DNA of 64,000 bases from Salinibacter pepae (GTDB lineage: Bacteria > Bacteroidota > Rhodothermia > Rhodothermales > Salinibacteraceae), in contig NZ_CAMTTE010000001.1 of NCBI RefSeq assembly GCF_947077775.1, forward strand, positions 2,384,501-2,448,500. Reading direction: 5' to 3'. A program made the position numbers and the translations under genes. Under the pieces are notes generated by a model. The model was not told the origin of the DNA, searched no databases, and worked only from the letters and a program-made list of their open reading frames with translations. Shown here piece after piece: positions 53,913 through 61,327 of the stretch. Position 1 is the stretch's first letter, and each line of letters begins with the position of its first letter.

Positions 53913-55290
53913 AACTCAGTGTACCGGCGTCGGATTCAAGAGTTGAAATAACCTGGTCCTTTTCCCTTCTGAACAGTTTTTCTATTTCGTCAGTCGAGTA
54001 CTGTTCAGACGGATCAACTAAACCGCGCTCCAGAAGATAGTGATACTTCTTCTTTGGGTTGTTGAGAGCATCATAGTTGCGAATGTATCCACCCCGGGGA
54101 TTACTTTGAGCTTCCCAGTAGGCCCTGGCAATACGTTGGAGCGAAGAGGGTACTTCTTGGAAGCAGGGGGATCGACCAAAAAAGTCTCGAACTATAGCGT
54201 CAATACGATGAAGAAGCTCTTCATCATTTATCTCTACATAGTAGAATATCCACCCATATCGTCTATCTTCCGATATCACTCCAGTCAACCTATTGTTAAG
54301 CGACTCTACGAATATTCTTTTCAAATCAGAGTCTTCGACGTTATCTCTTTTTCTTTTCTCTTCTTCGAAGTTTTCTCGTATATAAGTGAATTTTGCGGCT
54401 AAGGAATCGATAAATTCATCGACACTCTTCTTTCTAACTGTGACGTTTTCTCCCTTAAAGTAATATCCTAGATATTGGAAACCGCTATCAGTCTTTATCG
54501 GATGGCTTTTGTCGCTATTTAGGCTAAGCCCCCCTCTATTATTAAGCTCATTACCCAACATAGTCACTACGCTACTCAAGCTGTCAGCTTTCCAGAATAT
54601 TATAATGTCGTCAACGTATCTCTCGTAAAATGCAAATTTTTGCCTCATATTATGATCGAGTCCCTCTAGGCATATCTCTGCCAGTATGTTCGAAATAGAC
54701 AAACCTTGGGGGATACCTTTTCCTTTCTTGTATTTGTCTTTATCTGTATATCTATAATTCTTAGGCACTGTGGGTGTTTTTATTGCTCTTAATAATAAAT
54801 TTATTATTCTTTCTGAGTCTATTCTAGATCTTAGTTTATGTTCCAAATATTCGTATTCAATATCCCCGTAAAATGACTCGATATCCGCTCGATATATTTT
54901 TTTGTCGTTACTCTTATCTGATAGATAAAATTCTTTCAATCTTCGTATTACCTGATTAGGAAGACTTCTGTTCACGCAATCGTCGAATATATCGTGTAGT
55001 ATATCTTTCAAAATTAATAAAACAATTCTATCTCTTACTGTCGGTATAGATATCACACGTGGTTTTTTATTGCGTCCTCTCGATTTCAGAACCTCCCTGT
55101 ACGGTGTGAATGTATAAGTTCCGTCCCTACACTTGCGTCTTATTATTTGAAATTGTTCAGCTTTCTGCTCTTCAAATCGACTTGGACTCACGCCATCCAT
55201 ACCAGCTCCCCCTCTCCCGGCGATTTCCTCTTCGTATACCGCTCTCAGATTGTCGAGGCTGAAACGGGTATCGAATACTTCGTCTTCCAT
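53911..55290 (-). CDS. Reverse transcriptase of the UG/Abi (defence-associated) type
   Basis: 459 aa. All RT blocks are present: GMDGVSPSRF (30-39), RVISIPTVRDRIV (78-90), RADIESFYGDI with the first catalytic Asp (D136), GIPQGLSISNILAEICLEGLD (192-212), YVDD (225-228) with the catalytic Asp pair, LSLNSDKS and FQYLGYYF. The C-terminal 170 residues are helical with no maturase X, GIIM or endonuclease features, so this is not a group II intron ORF; retron NAxxH and VTG motifs are absent too. AT-rich relative to flanks. Partnered with the downstream SLATT gene and with structured sequence on both sides. DRT-type RTs act against phage through cDNA synthesis, often from an adjacent RNA; the exact class cannot be set by eye. 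Confidence 0.88.
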   Translation of the reverse strand: MEDEVFDTRFSLDNLRAVYEEEIAGRGGAGMDGVSPSRFEEQKAEQFQIIRRKCRDGTYTFTPYREVLKSRGRNKKPRVISIPTVRDRIVLLILKDILHDIFDDCVNRSLPNQVIRRLKEFYLSDKSNDKKIYRADIESFYGDIEYEYLEHKLRSRIDSERIINLLLRAIKTPTVPKNYRYTDKDKYKKGKGIPQGLSISNILAEICLEGLDHNMRQKFAFYERYVDDIIIFWKADSLSSVVTMLGNELNNRGGLSLNSDKSHPIKTDSGFQYLGYYFKGENVTVRKKSVDEFIDSLAAKFTYIRENFEEEKRKRDNVEDSDLKRIFVESLNNRLTGVISEDRRYGWIFYYVEINDEELLHRIDAIVRDFFGRSPCFQEVPSSLQRIARAYWEAQSNPRGGYIRNYDALNNPKKKYHYLLERGLVDPSEQYSTDEIEKLFRREKDQVISTLESDAGTLS

Positions 55291-55326
55291 CCCTTGGAAA
55301 ATCAGTTTATCGATATTTTACCAACT

Positions 55327-55439
55327 GGGTATCCCATCTTCGACCCCTCCGCTCAGAACGCCAGATTCACCATATTCGTGAAAAGCAACCTGCCTTGAGC
55401 GGCTGCAATCGGCAGCGGTGTCGAAGGTATGGGGTATCC
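55327..55439. ncRNA. Candidate structured RNA or DNA element just upstream of the RT
   Basis: A 17-bp stem joins 55327-55343 to 55421-55439 (two G-T pairs as read on the plus strand, one 2-nt bulge). Nested inside are CCGCTCA/TGAGCGG (55349-55355 with 55396-55402) and GCTGC/GCAGC (55402-55416). It begins 37 bp upstream of the RT start codon. On the minus strand the two G-T pairs become A-C mismatches, so a plus-strand transcript folds slightly better. DRT loci such as DRT2 carry a template RNA upstream of the RT. Orientation and transcription are unproven. Confidence 0.45.
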
Positions 55440-55443
55440 TTTT

Positions 55444-55545
55444 TGTGCAGTTCTGCACATCTCAATGCTGAATGTCGGAATGGCATTGAATCCCCCACAG
55501 AACGCCGGTTAAAGGCGCTCAAGCGCGACTCAGTGGGTGCCAACT
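55444..55545. other. Cluster of inverted repeats upstream of the RT
   Basis: A perfect 7-bp palindrome TGTGCAG-TT-CTGCACA (55444-55459) is followed by TCAATGC/GCATTGA (55462-55489) and GCGCT-CA-AGCGC (55515-55526). The first could be a regulator site; together with the preceding 17-bp stem they make about 200 bp of nearly continuous secondary structure. From 55546 to 55700 I see nothing nameable. Confidence 0.45.
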
Positions 55546-55700
55546 AGGACATTTAGAGTAACGACAATGCCGACACGAGGATATTCTAACTCCGTTATGT
55601 CTGCTGTCTTTCTATCAGTCCTTCATGCCGACTGATGTTTGCCCTCTCGCATCACTGCCGCCACTCAGAGACCTCGTGTCATGTTCCTAGCGAGATGAGC

Positions 55701-55755
55701 GACGATTCGCGATTCCGCACTGCAACGACGCGGCAATCCGCAGCGAGAAGCGTCG
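55701..55755. repeat. ACGATTCGC...GCAATCCGCAGCGAG repeat, copy A
   Basis: Shares with copies B (57042) and C (58417) the blocks ACGATTCGC, GC-CTG and GCAATCCGCAGCGAG. All three are intergenic, same orientation, within 2.8 kb. From here to the AbiEi start (55756-56009) no other feature is clear. Confidence 0.55.
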
Positions 55756-56009
55756 GGGCCGCCCCGCGTCGGGCGTACCTTCTCCTCAAAATGCCAGATC
55801 TCATCCAGTGCCCCGTTCGGGGGACGGGAGTGAAGCGAGGAGACGAGCGGACAGCAGTTCGCAGTGGGAATCGGTGGTTGTAACATATTGTCAGCATCTG
55901 GCGTTATATGCCGACGTTACGCCACAAAGTTTGATGGTCTCCCTTCGTAGGGGATCAAGACCAAAATCTGTAGCGGAGCCCGCCGCCGAAATTGTCTCCG
56001 ACGGATCTC

Positions 56010-56612
56010 ATGCCCGACACGAACACGGATCGGCTTCTTTCGCTGGCCGACAAGCGGGGAATTCTCCGCACTCGTGAGGTGGAAGACGAGGGCATTCCCC
56101 GGCAGTCCCTCTCCCGCTTCGTCGACCGCGGCGACCTCGTGCGGATCGGTCGCGGTCTCTACCGGCGCCCCGACCATGAGGTGACCGCGCATCACTCCCT
56201 GGCCGTCGCCGCCAAGCGGGTGCCAAAGGGCACCGTGTGTCTCCTCTCGGCCCTCCAGTTCCACGGCCTGACGACCCAGAACCCGCTCGACGTGTGGCTC
56301 GCCATCGGCCACAAGGACCGAGAGCCGTCGGTCGACGCCGTGTCACTTCGCATCGTCCGCATGTCCGGCGAGGCCCGCACCAAAGGCGTTGAGACCCACG
56401 AGATTGAGGGCGTGTCCGTCCCCATCTACGAGCCCGCAAAGACTGTTGCGGATTGCTTCAAGTACCGCAGCTGCATGGGGCTCGACGTGGCGCTGGAGGC
56501 CCTTCGCGACTTTCACGATCAGGGCGGATCGATCGACGTCCTCTGGCACTACGCTGACCTCTGCCGCGTGCAAACAGTCATTCGTTCCTACATGGAGGCC
56601 GTCACCTCATGA
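56010..56612 (+). CDS. AbiEi-family antitoxin (type IV toxin-antitoxin regulator)
   Basis: 200 aa from the ATG at 56010 (MPDTNTDRLLSLADKRGILRTREVE). N-terminal winged HTH (about 5-60, GILRTREVEDEGIPRQSLSRFVDRGDLVRIGRGLYRRP), then the AbiEi C-terminal antitoxin region (YEPAKTVADCFKYRSCMGLDVALEALRDF). In complete AbiE systems this protein represses the operon and counters the nucleotidyltransferase toxin AbiEii encoded just downstream with ATGA overlap. Here the overlap is kept but the toxin is reduced to a stub, so this is an orphan. Composition matches the host genome. Confidence 0.85.
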   Translation: MPDTNTDRLLSLADKRGILRTREVEDEGIPRQSLSRFVDRGDLVRIGRGLYRRPDHEVTAHHSLAVAAKRVPKGTVCLLSALQFHGLTTQNPLDVWLAIGHKDREPSVDAVSLRIVRMSGEARTKGVETHEIEGVSVPIYEPAKTVADCFKYRSCMGLDVALEALRDFHDQGGSIDVLWHYADLCRVQTVIRSYMEAVTS

Positions 56613-56779
56613 GCCGCACCAGCGTCGTCGATTCGGTTCGAGACCGCCTGCTCAGCCGGAAGTGGAAGAATTGCTTTCTTCAGAGGTCGCGCTCTGCGAT
56701 GAGGCAACTGCCCGTTTGCAACCAGAGACGTTCATTTTTCGCTAGATCGAAAAACGAACCAAAAAGATCACGGCTGTGA
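56609..56779 (+). pseudogene. Stub of an AbiEii toxin gene
   Basis: The ATG overlaps the AbiEi stop (ATGA), and the first 16 residues (MSRTSVVDSVRDRLLS) resemble the usual AbiEii N-terminus. After RKWKNCF the sequence is unrelated and ends at 56 aa instead of roughly 250-300, with none of the nucleotidyltransferase GS...DxD motif. An alternative frame reads PEVEELLSSEVALCDEATARL, which may be the tail of another lost gene. Identification rests on position and a few residues. Confidence 0.45.
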
Positions 56780-56943
56780 AGAAAATGCCTGACGCTGCTC
56801 CGGCTGCGCTGAAATTCTTCAAACTCCCTCGCACTCTAAAAGCACTCGGTCGCGTTGCTCCCAGCACTTCGCTCGGTCAGGCAGTGAAGAATTTCCGAGC
56901 GCTCCGCCTTCGCAGTTGTCCGGGCGGCATTTTCTTCAAGGCC
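56773..56943. repeat. Nested inverted-repeat element, copy 1
   Basis: Outer arms GAAGAAAATGCC (56778-56789) and GGCATTTTCTTC (56926-56937) are perfect over 12 bp, extendable to 17-18 bp with two mismatches. Inner arms GAAATTCTTC (56811-56820) and GAAGAATTTC (56886-56895) are perfect over 10 bp. It shares layout and the strings GGCTGTGAA, CTGAAATTC and AAACTCCC with copy 2 (58974-59118), while both stems differ by compensated changes. Confidence 0.6.
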
Positions 56944-57041
56944 GGAGGAGTAGGGTGCTACCTGGCTGGCGGAAGTTTCGAATTCCATTGTCGCTGAGGG
57001 AAATGGAATTCAATCAAGGGGATTGATTCAGCAGTGCACGC

Positions 57042-57090
57042 GACGATTCGCCACACAGCGCTGAGCCGAGGCGGCGATCCGCAGCGAGCA
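57042..57090. repeat. ACGATTCGC...GCGATCCGCAGCGAG repeat, copy B
   Basis: GACGATTCGC, CAGCGCTGAG and GGCGATCCGCAGCGAG align with copies A and C. It lies directly upstream of the fic operators. The stretch 56944-57041 holds nothing else evident. Confidence 0.55.
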
Positions 57091-57109
57091 AGGGACCACA
57101 GCGGAGCGT

Positions 57110-57169
57110 TTACGGTAAAAAGAACCCGATTTTTACCGTAATAGATTCGGTAACGGAAAGTAGTTACCG
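57110..57169. promoter_or_regulatory. Double palindromic operator upstream of fic
   Basis: Two inverted repeats of like geometry: TTACGGTAAAAA/TTTTTACCGTAA (57110-57121 with 57130-57141, perfect 12 bp, 8-nt spacer) and CGGTAAC/GTTACCG (57148-57154 with 57163-57169, perfect 7 bp, 8-nt spacer). Both use half-site GGTAA/TTACC, and their centres are 33 bp apart, about three helical turns. They end 52 bp before the fic start; the helix-turn-helix of the Fic protein is the obvious ligand. Confidence 0.65.
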
Positions 57170-57220
57170 TAAGAGGGTCTGCGAGAGTAGATTCAGCCTC
57201 GTTCTTTCCGCCCGGTGCCC

Positions 57221-58384
57221 ATGACTGAGTCTCGGCCCCCGACCGACACCGTATCTCTCGACGAGTACGAGTCGGGGCGGTACGTCTTGCAGGGGAGCTA
57301 CGAGGCGTTTATTCCGTCGTCCGTCAATCACGGCTGGGCGTGGGACGATCCGCGCATCAACACGCTGCTGGAAGAGGCCACGCGGGCGCTCGGCGAGCTG
57401 AATGCCTTCTCGCGCATCGTCCCCGACGTCGATCTCTTCATCCGGCTCCATGTGGTCAAGGAGGCCACCGACTCCAGCCGCATCGAGGGGACACGCACCG
57501 AGGTGGAGGAGGCGATCCGTCCGGAAGAGGAGGTCGATCCGGACCGGCGGGACGACTGGCGGGAGGTTCAGAACTACGTACAGGCCCTGCGGGAGGCCAT
57601 CGACGCGCTGGATACGCTTCCCCTCTCCACCCGTCTTCTCAAGCAGACGCACCGGACGCTGATGCAGGGCGTGCGCGGCCAGAACCGGCAGCCGGGCGCG
57701 TACCGGCGGAGCCAGAACTGGATCGGGGCCAGCCTGGACGACGCAGTCTACGTCCCCCCTCCACACCACGAGATCGATCGGCTGATGAGCGATCTGGAGA
57801 TGTTCTGGCACAACGAGTCGGTTCAGGTGCCCCGCCTGATCCGCATCGCGATCAGCCACTACCAGTTCGAGACGATTCACCCGTTTCTGGACGGCAACGG
57901 CCGGATTGGGCGACTGCTCATCCCCCTGTACCTCATCCGCCACGGGCTGCTCAACAAGCCGTCGCTCTACCTGTCAAGCTACATCGAGCGACACAGGGCC
58001 GCCTACTACGACGCGCTGATGACCGTCCGCGCCTCGGATGATCTGGGGCACTGGATCCGCTTCTTCCTCGTGGCGGTCCGCGAGACGGCGCGGCAGGGGT
58101 GCGACACGTTCGAGGACCTCCTCTCCCTCCGCGAGCGAGTGGAGGAGCAGATCACGACGCTGGGCCGCAAAGCCGCGAACGCGCGGACCCTGCTCACGCG
58201 GCTGTACCAGGAGCCCTACGTCCGATCGGCCAAAAACGTCGCTGAGCACCTGGACGTGACCCCCAAGACCGCCCGGAGCCTCCTCCAGGACCTTGAAGAC
58301 CTCGGCATCCTGGAGGAGACGACCGGCAAGCAGCGCAACCGCCGCTACGTCTTCGCCGAGTACGTCGCTCTTTTTCAGCGATAG
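57221..58384 (+). CDS. Fic-domain AMP-transferase with C-terminal helix-turn-helix
   Basis: 387 aa from the ATG at 57221. The Fic motif HPFLDGNGRIGR (220-231) with catalytic His is intact. An N-terminal inhibitory helix carries SSRIEG (85-90), the (S/T)xxxE(G/N) motif whose Glu blocks ATP orientation, making it an auto-inhibited class II Fic. Residues of about 315-385 form a winged HTH (YVRSAKNVAEHLDVTPKTARSLLQDLEDLGILEETTGKQRNRRYVF). It should AMPylate a target protein and probably binds the paired palindromes in its own promoter region. Flanked on both sides by the same intergenic repeat (copies B and C). Confidence 0.92.
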   Translation: MTESRPPTDTVSLDEYESGRYVLQGSYEAFIPSSVNHGWAWDDPRINTLLEEATRALGELNAFSRIVPDVDLFIRLHVVKEATDSSRIEGTRTEVEEAIRPEEEVDPDRRDDWREVQNYVQALREAIDALDTLPLSTRLLKQTHRTLMQGVRGQNRQPGAYRRSQNWIGASLDDAVYVPPPHHEIDRLMSDLEMFWHNESVQVPRLIRIAISHYQFETIHPFLDGNGRIGRLLIPLYLIRHGLLNKPSLYLSSYIERHRAAYYDALMTVRASDDLGHWIRFFLVAVRETARQGCDTFEDLLSLRERVEEQITTLGRKAANARTLLTRLYQEPYVRSAKNVAEHLDVTPKTARSLLQDLEDLGILEETTGKQRNRRYVFAEYVALFQR

Positions 58385-58416
58385 GACAGTCCCTTGGCCT
58401 AGCCGGCGGCACGAGT

Positions 58417-58470
58417 AACGATTCGCCCCGCAGCGCTGCGAAGAGACAGCAATCTGCAGCGAGGAGCGTC
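58417..58470. repeat. ACGATTCGC...GCAATCTGCAGCGAG repeat, copy C
   Basis: AACGATTCGC, GCAGCGCTGCG and CAGCAATCTGCAGCGAGGAGCGTC match copy A closely (shared GCGTCG end) and B in the middle. It starts 33 bp after the fic stop. Confidence 0.55.
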
Positions 58471-58598
58471 GCGTCTGCCACACACCGGGCGTGTGTCTGA
58501 TGGCTGAGAGTACTGAGTCGGACGCGTTCCGGGAAAGAAATTCGACGGCTGGCGTATGCGTTCCCCCGGATGTCCATTCACGACCTGTTCATAGTACC

Positions 58599-58871
58599 AT
58601 GGCTGAAAACACAGAAGGCCTTGCCGAGCGCGGGAATGAGATTTTTGAGCGGCTCGTGCGTCCGCAGGTCGACGCTGAAGAGGACGCCCAGAAGTACGTC
58701 GCGATCGACACCGAGTCCGAAGACTTCGAGGTGGACCGTGATGCGCTTTCCGCAGTCGACCGTTTGGAAGAGCGTCATTCGGACGTCCGGGGACGGATCT
58801 GGCTTCGACGGGTAGGAAGCCGGGCTGCCCATCATTTCGGGGGGCGTTTTCTAAGCGACGCATTTGACTAA
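58599..58871 (+). CDS. Small conserved protein, unknown function
   Basis: 90 aa from the ATG at 58599 (MAENTEGLAERGNEIFERLVRPQVD). It has the layout of a small bacterial family of about 80-90 aa: GEEIY-like start, YVAIDTESEDFEVDRDAL in the middle (counterpart of 'FVAIDVETGEYEID'), and a GxRxxxRxxG-type end (RIWLRRVGSRAAHHFGGRF). Family members often sit beside small nuclease or protease genes, suggesting antitoxin-like roles, but no partner is seen here. Very acidic. Confidence 0.62.
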   Translation: MAENTEGLAERGNEIFERLVRPQVDAEEDAQKYVAIDTESEDFEVDRDALSAVDRLEERHSDVRGRIWLRRVGSRAAHHFGGRFLSDAFD

Positions 58872-58936
58872 CCCCCCCAATGGTGTGAGGGTTAGCTCAG
58901 AGTAGCTGCTTCTTGCCCTCTCCCTGCGAGAAGTGT

Positions 58937-58960
58937 CCATTTTGGCTTGACTCAAAATGG
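58937..58960. other. Short hairpin preceding repeat copy 2
   Basis: CCATTTT (58937-58943) and AAAATGG (58954-58960) form a perfect 7-bp inverted repeat with a 10-nt loop, 66 bp after the small protein's stop. No T-run beyond it. Confidence 0.4.
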
Positions 58961-58973
58961 ACGAAAAGGTCAA

Positions 58974-59118
58974 GGCTGTGAACAAATCGGCTGAGGCCTT
59001 TCGGCCTCCACTGAAATTCGGCAAACTCCCGCTCTTCCCTTCCGTCAGAGCGCTCGGGCATGCCGAATTTCAGACGTTTCGTCCTCAGGGCCTCCGAGAC
59101 ACCGATTTCTTCGAGGCC
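58974..59118. repeat. Nested inverted-repeat element, copy 2
   Basis: Outer arms GAACAAATCGG (58980-58990) and CCGATTTCTTC (59102-59112) match with one mismatch. An inner hairpin GAGGCC-TTTC-GGCCTC lies at 58993-59008, and inner arms CTGAAATTCGGCA (59011-59023) and TGCCGAATTTCAG (59061-59073) are perfect over 13 bp. Relative to copy 1 the stems read GGC/GCC where copy 1 has TTC/GAA, both fully paired. The rest of the 439-bp gap 58872-59310 shows no gene. Confidence 0.6.
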
Positions 59119-59310
59119 GCTTGGCTTCGATTCTATGGCGGGGGGCGAATGCCATCAGACGAAAGCGGCTTAATTCTACAATGTTGACTGATCCCCTGTT
59201 GTCTCTTCATCCAGAGAGTGGGAATCACCCTGCTGTCGGAGCAAACGGAATGAGCGACCGCTCGCACATCTTCGTTGCCGAACGGGACTGATCCGCAACG
59301 GCAGCAGCGA

Positions 59311-60750
59311 TCACGCCCCCAGCGGGGCCAGCGACGATACGTCCCCCAGCGCCGCTTCGAGGCGCCGTCCCGCCGCGAGCAGGTCAGCGTCCGTTCCCCG
59401 CCGGGCGTGCACCTGCAGGCCGATGGGGCGCCCGTCCGACGACCGGCCGGCGGGCAGCGTGAGGATGGGATGGCCCGTCACGGCGGTCGGGCAGTTGTAG
59501 GGGGCGATGGGAAGGGCGTAGGGGACCGAGACGCCCTCGATGTCGAGGTCGGCCCCGGTGCGGCGGTGCGTGAAGGCCGGGGTGGCGGCCACAGGCGTGA
59601 TCCACAGGTCCCAGTCCCGGAAGAACATGTCGAGCGTGTCGGCGAGCGTGTCCCTGCGGGTGAGCGCGTCGAAGTAGCCGCGGGGATGCAGGGCGGCGCC
59701 CGTCGCCATCCGCCCGGCGAGGAAGCCGTACTGCGATCGGACGTACCCCTGCCACACCAGCTGCCGGAGCGGCGCCGTGCGCAGGGGGGCGGGCAGGCCC
59801 GCCGTCAGCTCGAAGCCCTGGATGCGGGCCCAGGTGTCGAACGCGTCCTCGATGTCGAACGGAGCGGGCCGGCGCTTTACCTCGCACCCGGCGGCGCGCC
59901 AGGCCGCGACGGCGTCGCGGAGCACGCGCTGCGTGTCGGTGTCGACGGGCACGCCGCCCAGCTCGGGCGTTACGGCGACGCGCAGGGCCTCGGCGGGGGG
60001 CGTGGGGGCGTCGACCGCGTCCGCCGAGCCCGAGAGCGCGGCCCACCCCAGCTGCAGGTCCTCCACGGTGCGGGCCATCGGCCCGGCCACGGCGATGTGG
60101 CGCACGGTGGCCGGGCGGTCGGGCGGCCGGATGCCGCGCAGCGGGCCGGTCTCGGTGGGGCGCAGGCCGGCCACGCCGCAGAAGTGGGACGGCACGCGGA
60201 TGGACCCGGCCACGTCGGCGCCCAGCTCCAGGGGCGACAGGCCCGCCGCGAGGGCCGCCGCGGAGCCGCCCGAGCTGCCACCGGGCGTACAGTCGAGCGC
60301 CCATGGGTTGTTGGCACGGCCAAAATTTGGATGGTCGCACTGCCAGTCGTAGGCCGCCAGGGGCAGGTTCGTCTTGCCCATCAGGACGCCCCCGGCCTCT
60401 TTCAGGCGCACCACCTGCGGGGCGTCCCCGGCGGGCACAAAGTCGGCGTAGTGGGGCAGCGCGTAGGTCGTGCGCAGGCCGGCGGTCGAGAACTGGTCCT
60501 TGACGGTGAACGGGACGCCGTGGAGGGGGCCCCACACCTCGTCCCGGGCCAGGGCCGCGTCGGCGGCCTCCGCCCGGGCGCGGGCCCGCTCCGCGTTCAG
60601 CGTCACCACGGCGTTGACGGCCGGATTTTGGCGCTCGATGCGGTCCAGGTGCGCCTTCAGTACCTCGACGGCAGAGACCTCGCGGGCACGAATGCGACGG
60701 GCCAACTCGGCGGCGGAGCAGGACGTGAGGTCGGGCACGTTGCGGGACAC
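59311..60750 (-). CDS. Amidase (amidase-signature family)
   Basis: 479 aa. The Ser-cisSer-Lys amidase signature is intact: KDQFSTAGLRTTYA (Lys region), GGVLMGKTNLPLAAYDWQ, and CTPGGSSGGSAAALAAGLSPLELGADVAGSIRVP carrying the cis-Ser and nucleophile Ser. No signal peptide. Substrate unknown; it is not GatA by context (no gatB/gatC) and such stand-alone members hydrolyse diverse small amides. Divergent from the histidine-kinase gene across 577 bp. Confidence 0.92.
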   Translation of the reverse strand: MSRNVPDLTSCSAAELARRIRAREVSAVEVLKAHLDRIERQNPAVNAVVTLNAERARARAEAADAALARDEVWGPLHGVPFTVKDQFSTAGLRTTYALPHYADFVPAGDAPQVVRLKEAGGVLMGKTNLPLAAYDWQCDHPNFGRANNPWALDCTPGGSSGGSAAALAAGLSPLELGADVAGSIRVPSHFCGVAGLRPTETGPLRGIRPPDRPATVRHIAVAGPMARTVEDLQLGWAALSGSADAVDAPTPPAEALRVAVTPELGGVPVDTDTQRVLRDAVAAWRAAGCEVKRRPAPFDIEDAFDTWARIQGFELTAGLPAPLRTAPLRQLVWQGYVRSQYGFLAGRMATGAALHPRGYFDALTRRDTLADTLDMFFRDWDLWITPVAATPAFTHRRTGADLDIEGVSVPYALPIAPYNCPTAVTGHPILTLPAGRSSDGRPIGLQVHARRGTDADLLAAGRRLEAALGDVSSLAPLGA

Positions 60751-60844
60751 GAGGAGGCAAAAACCGACGAACCCCTGCTCGTACGGGGGGACGGGCCGCG
60801 AGATTCCGTTCGGCCTCCGAACTGCCGGCGCGGCCCAAAAATAA

Positions 60845-60890
60845 GGACCCGAAGCCCCCGGTCAACCGTCGACCGGGGCACTTCGGGGCC
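60845..60890. other. Long hairpin in the amidase/kinase intergenic region
   Basis: CCCGAAG (60848-60854) and CTTCGGG (60881-60887) enclose CCCCGGTC (60856-60863) and GACCGGGG (60871-60878) around a 7-nt loop: 15 bp of stem with one small internal loop, extendable by two G-C pairs. It sits about 95 bp upstream of the amidase start, where a terminator would not be expected; possible leader structure or operator. The rest of 60751-61327 holds nothing recognised. Confidence 0.5.
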
Positions 60891-61327
60891 CCACCGCTCG
60901 AAAAGTCTGTATGGATGCGTGCAGCCGTCTTCGATGAACGTTGGGCCGCCGGCCGCCCGGGGACACCGCAGAAGCTGGATTCATAAGCATACACGCCATT
61001 TTCGGCCAGCGCAAGGAGGCTTCGACGAATGGGGACTGCGGTCGATGAGCGGAAGAATGGCCCGACGAACGATGAGCCCCGGGCGCAGTCGCGGCTCGTC
61101 TTTTGACCTTCCCTCGTGGTCGAGGGCGGGACGACGGATGGCCCCGGCCGTGACGCCTACCCAGCGAAGCCCCGCCCCGCTCATTGAAGGGACCCATCTC
61201 CCCGCCGGTGCCGGCATGCCGACCCCGTCACGTGGTGCCGACGCCCCTCCGGACCTGACGGCCCACTCGACCCGTTTGTGAACCCTTCCGTTTGAGCCGA
61301 CACCCTCCCGACGATCTTCCCCCGACG

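Noticed and set aside
53911-55290. RT as part of a group II intron or a retron
   Set aside because: No maturase X or HNH endonuclease region, no intron domain V-like hairpin seen nearby, and retron NAxxH/VTG motifs are absent. A diversity-generating element was also considered but no template/variable repeat pair is visible.
55635-55886. Small open frames on both strands upstream of AbiEi
   Set aside because: They coincide with intergenic repeat copy A; the similar translation TLLAADC... recurs opposite copy C, which shows a repeated DNA element rather than a gene.
56773-59118. CRISPR array or attachment sites made from the repeats in this stretch
   Set aside because: Only two or three copies with irregular spacing and no Cas genes; no integrase or tRNA-end duplication was found in the window.
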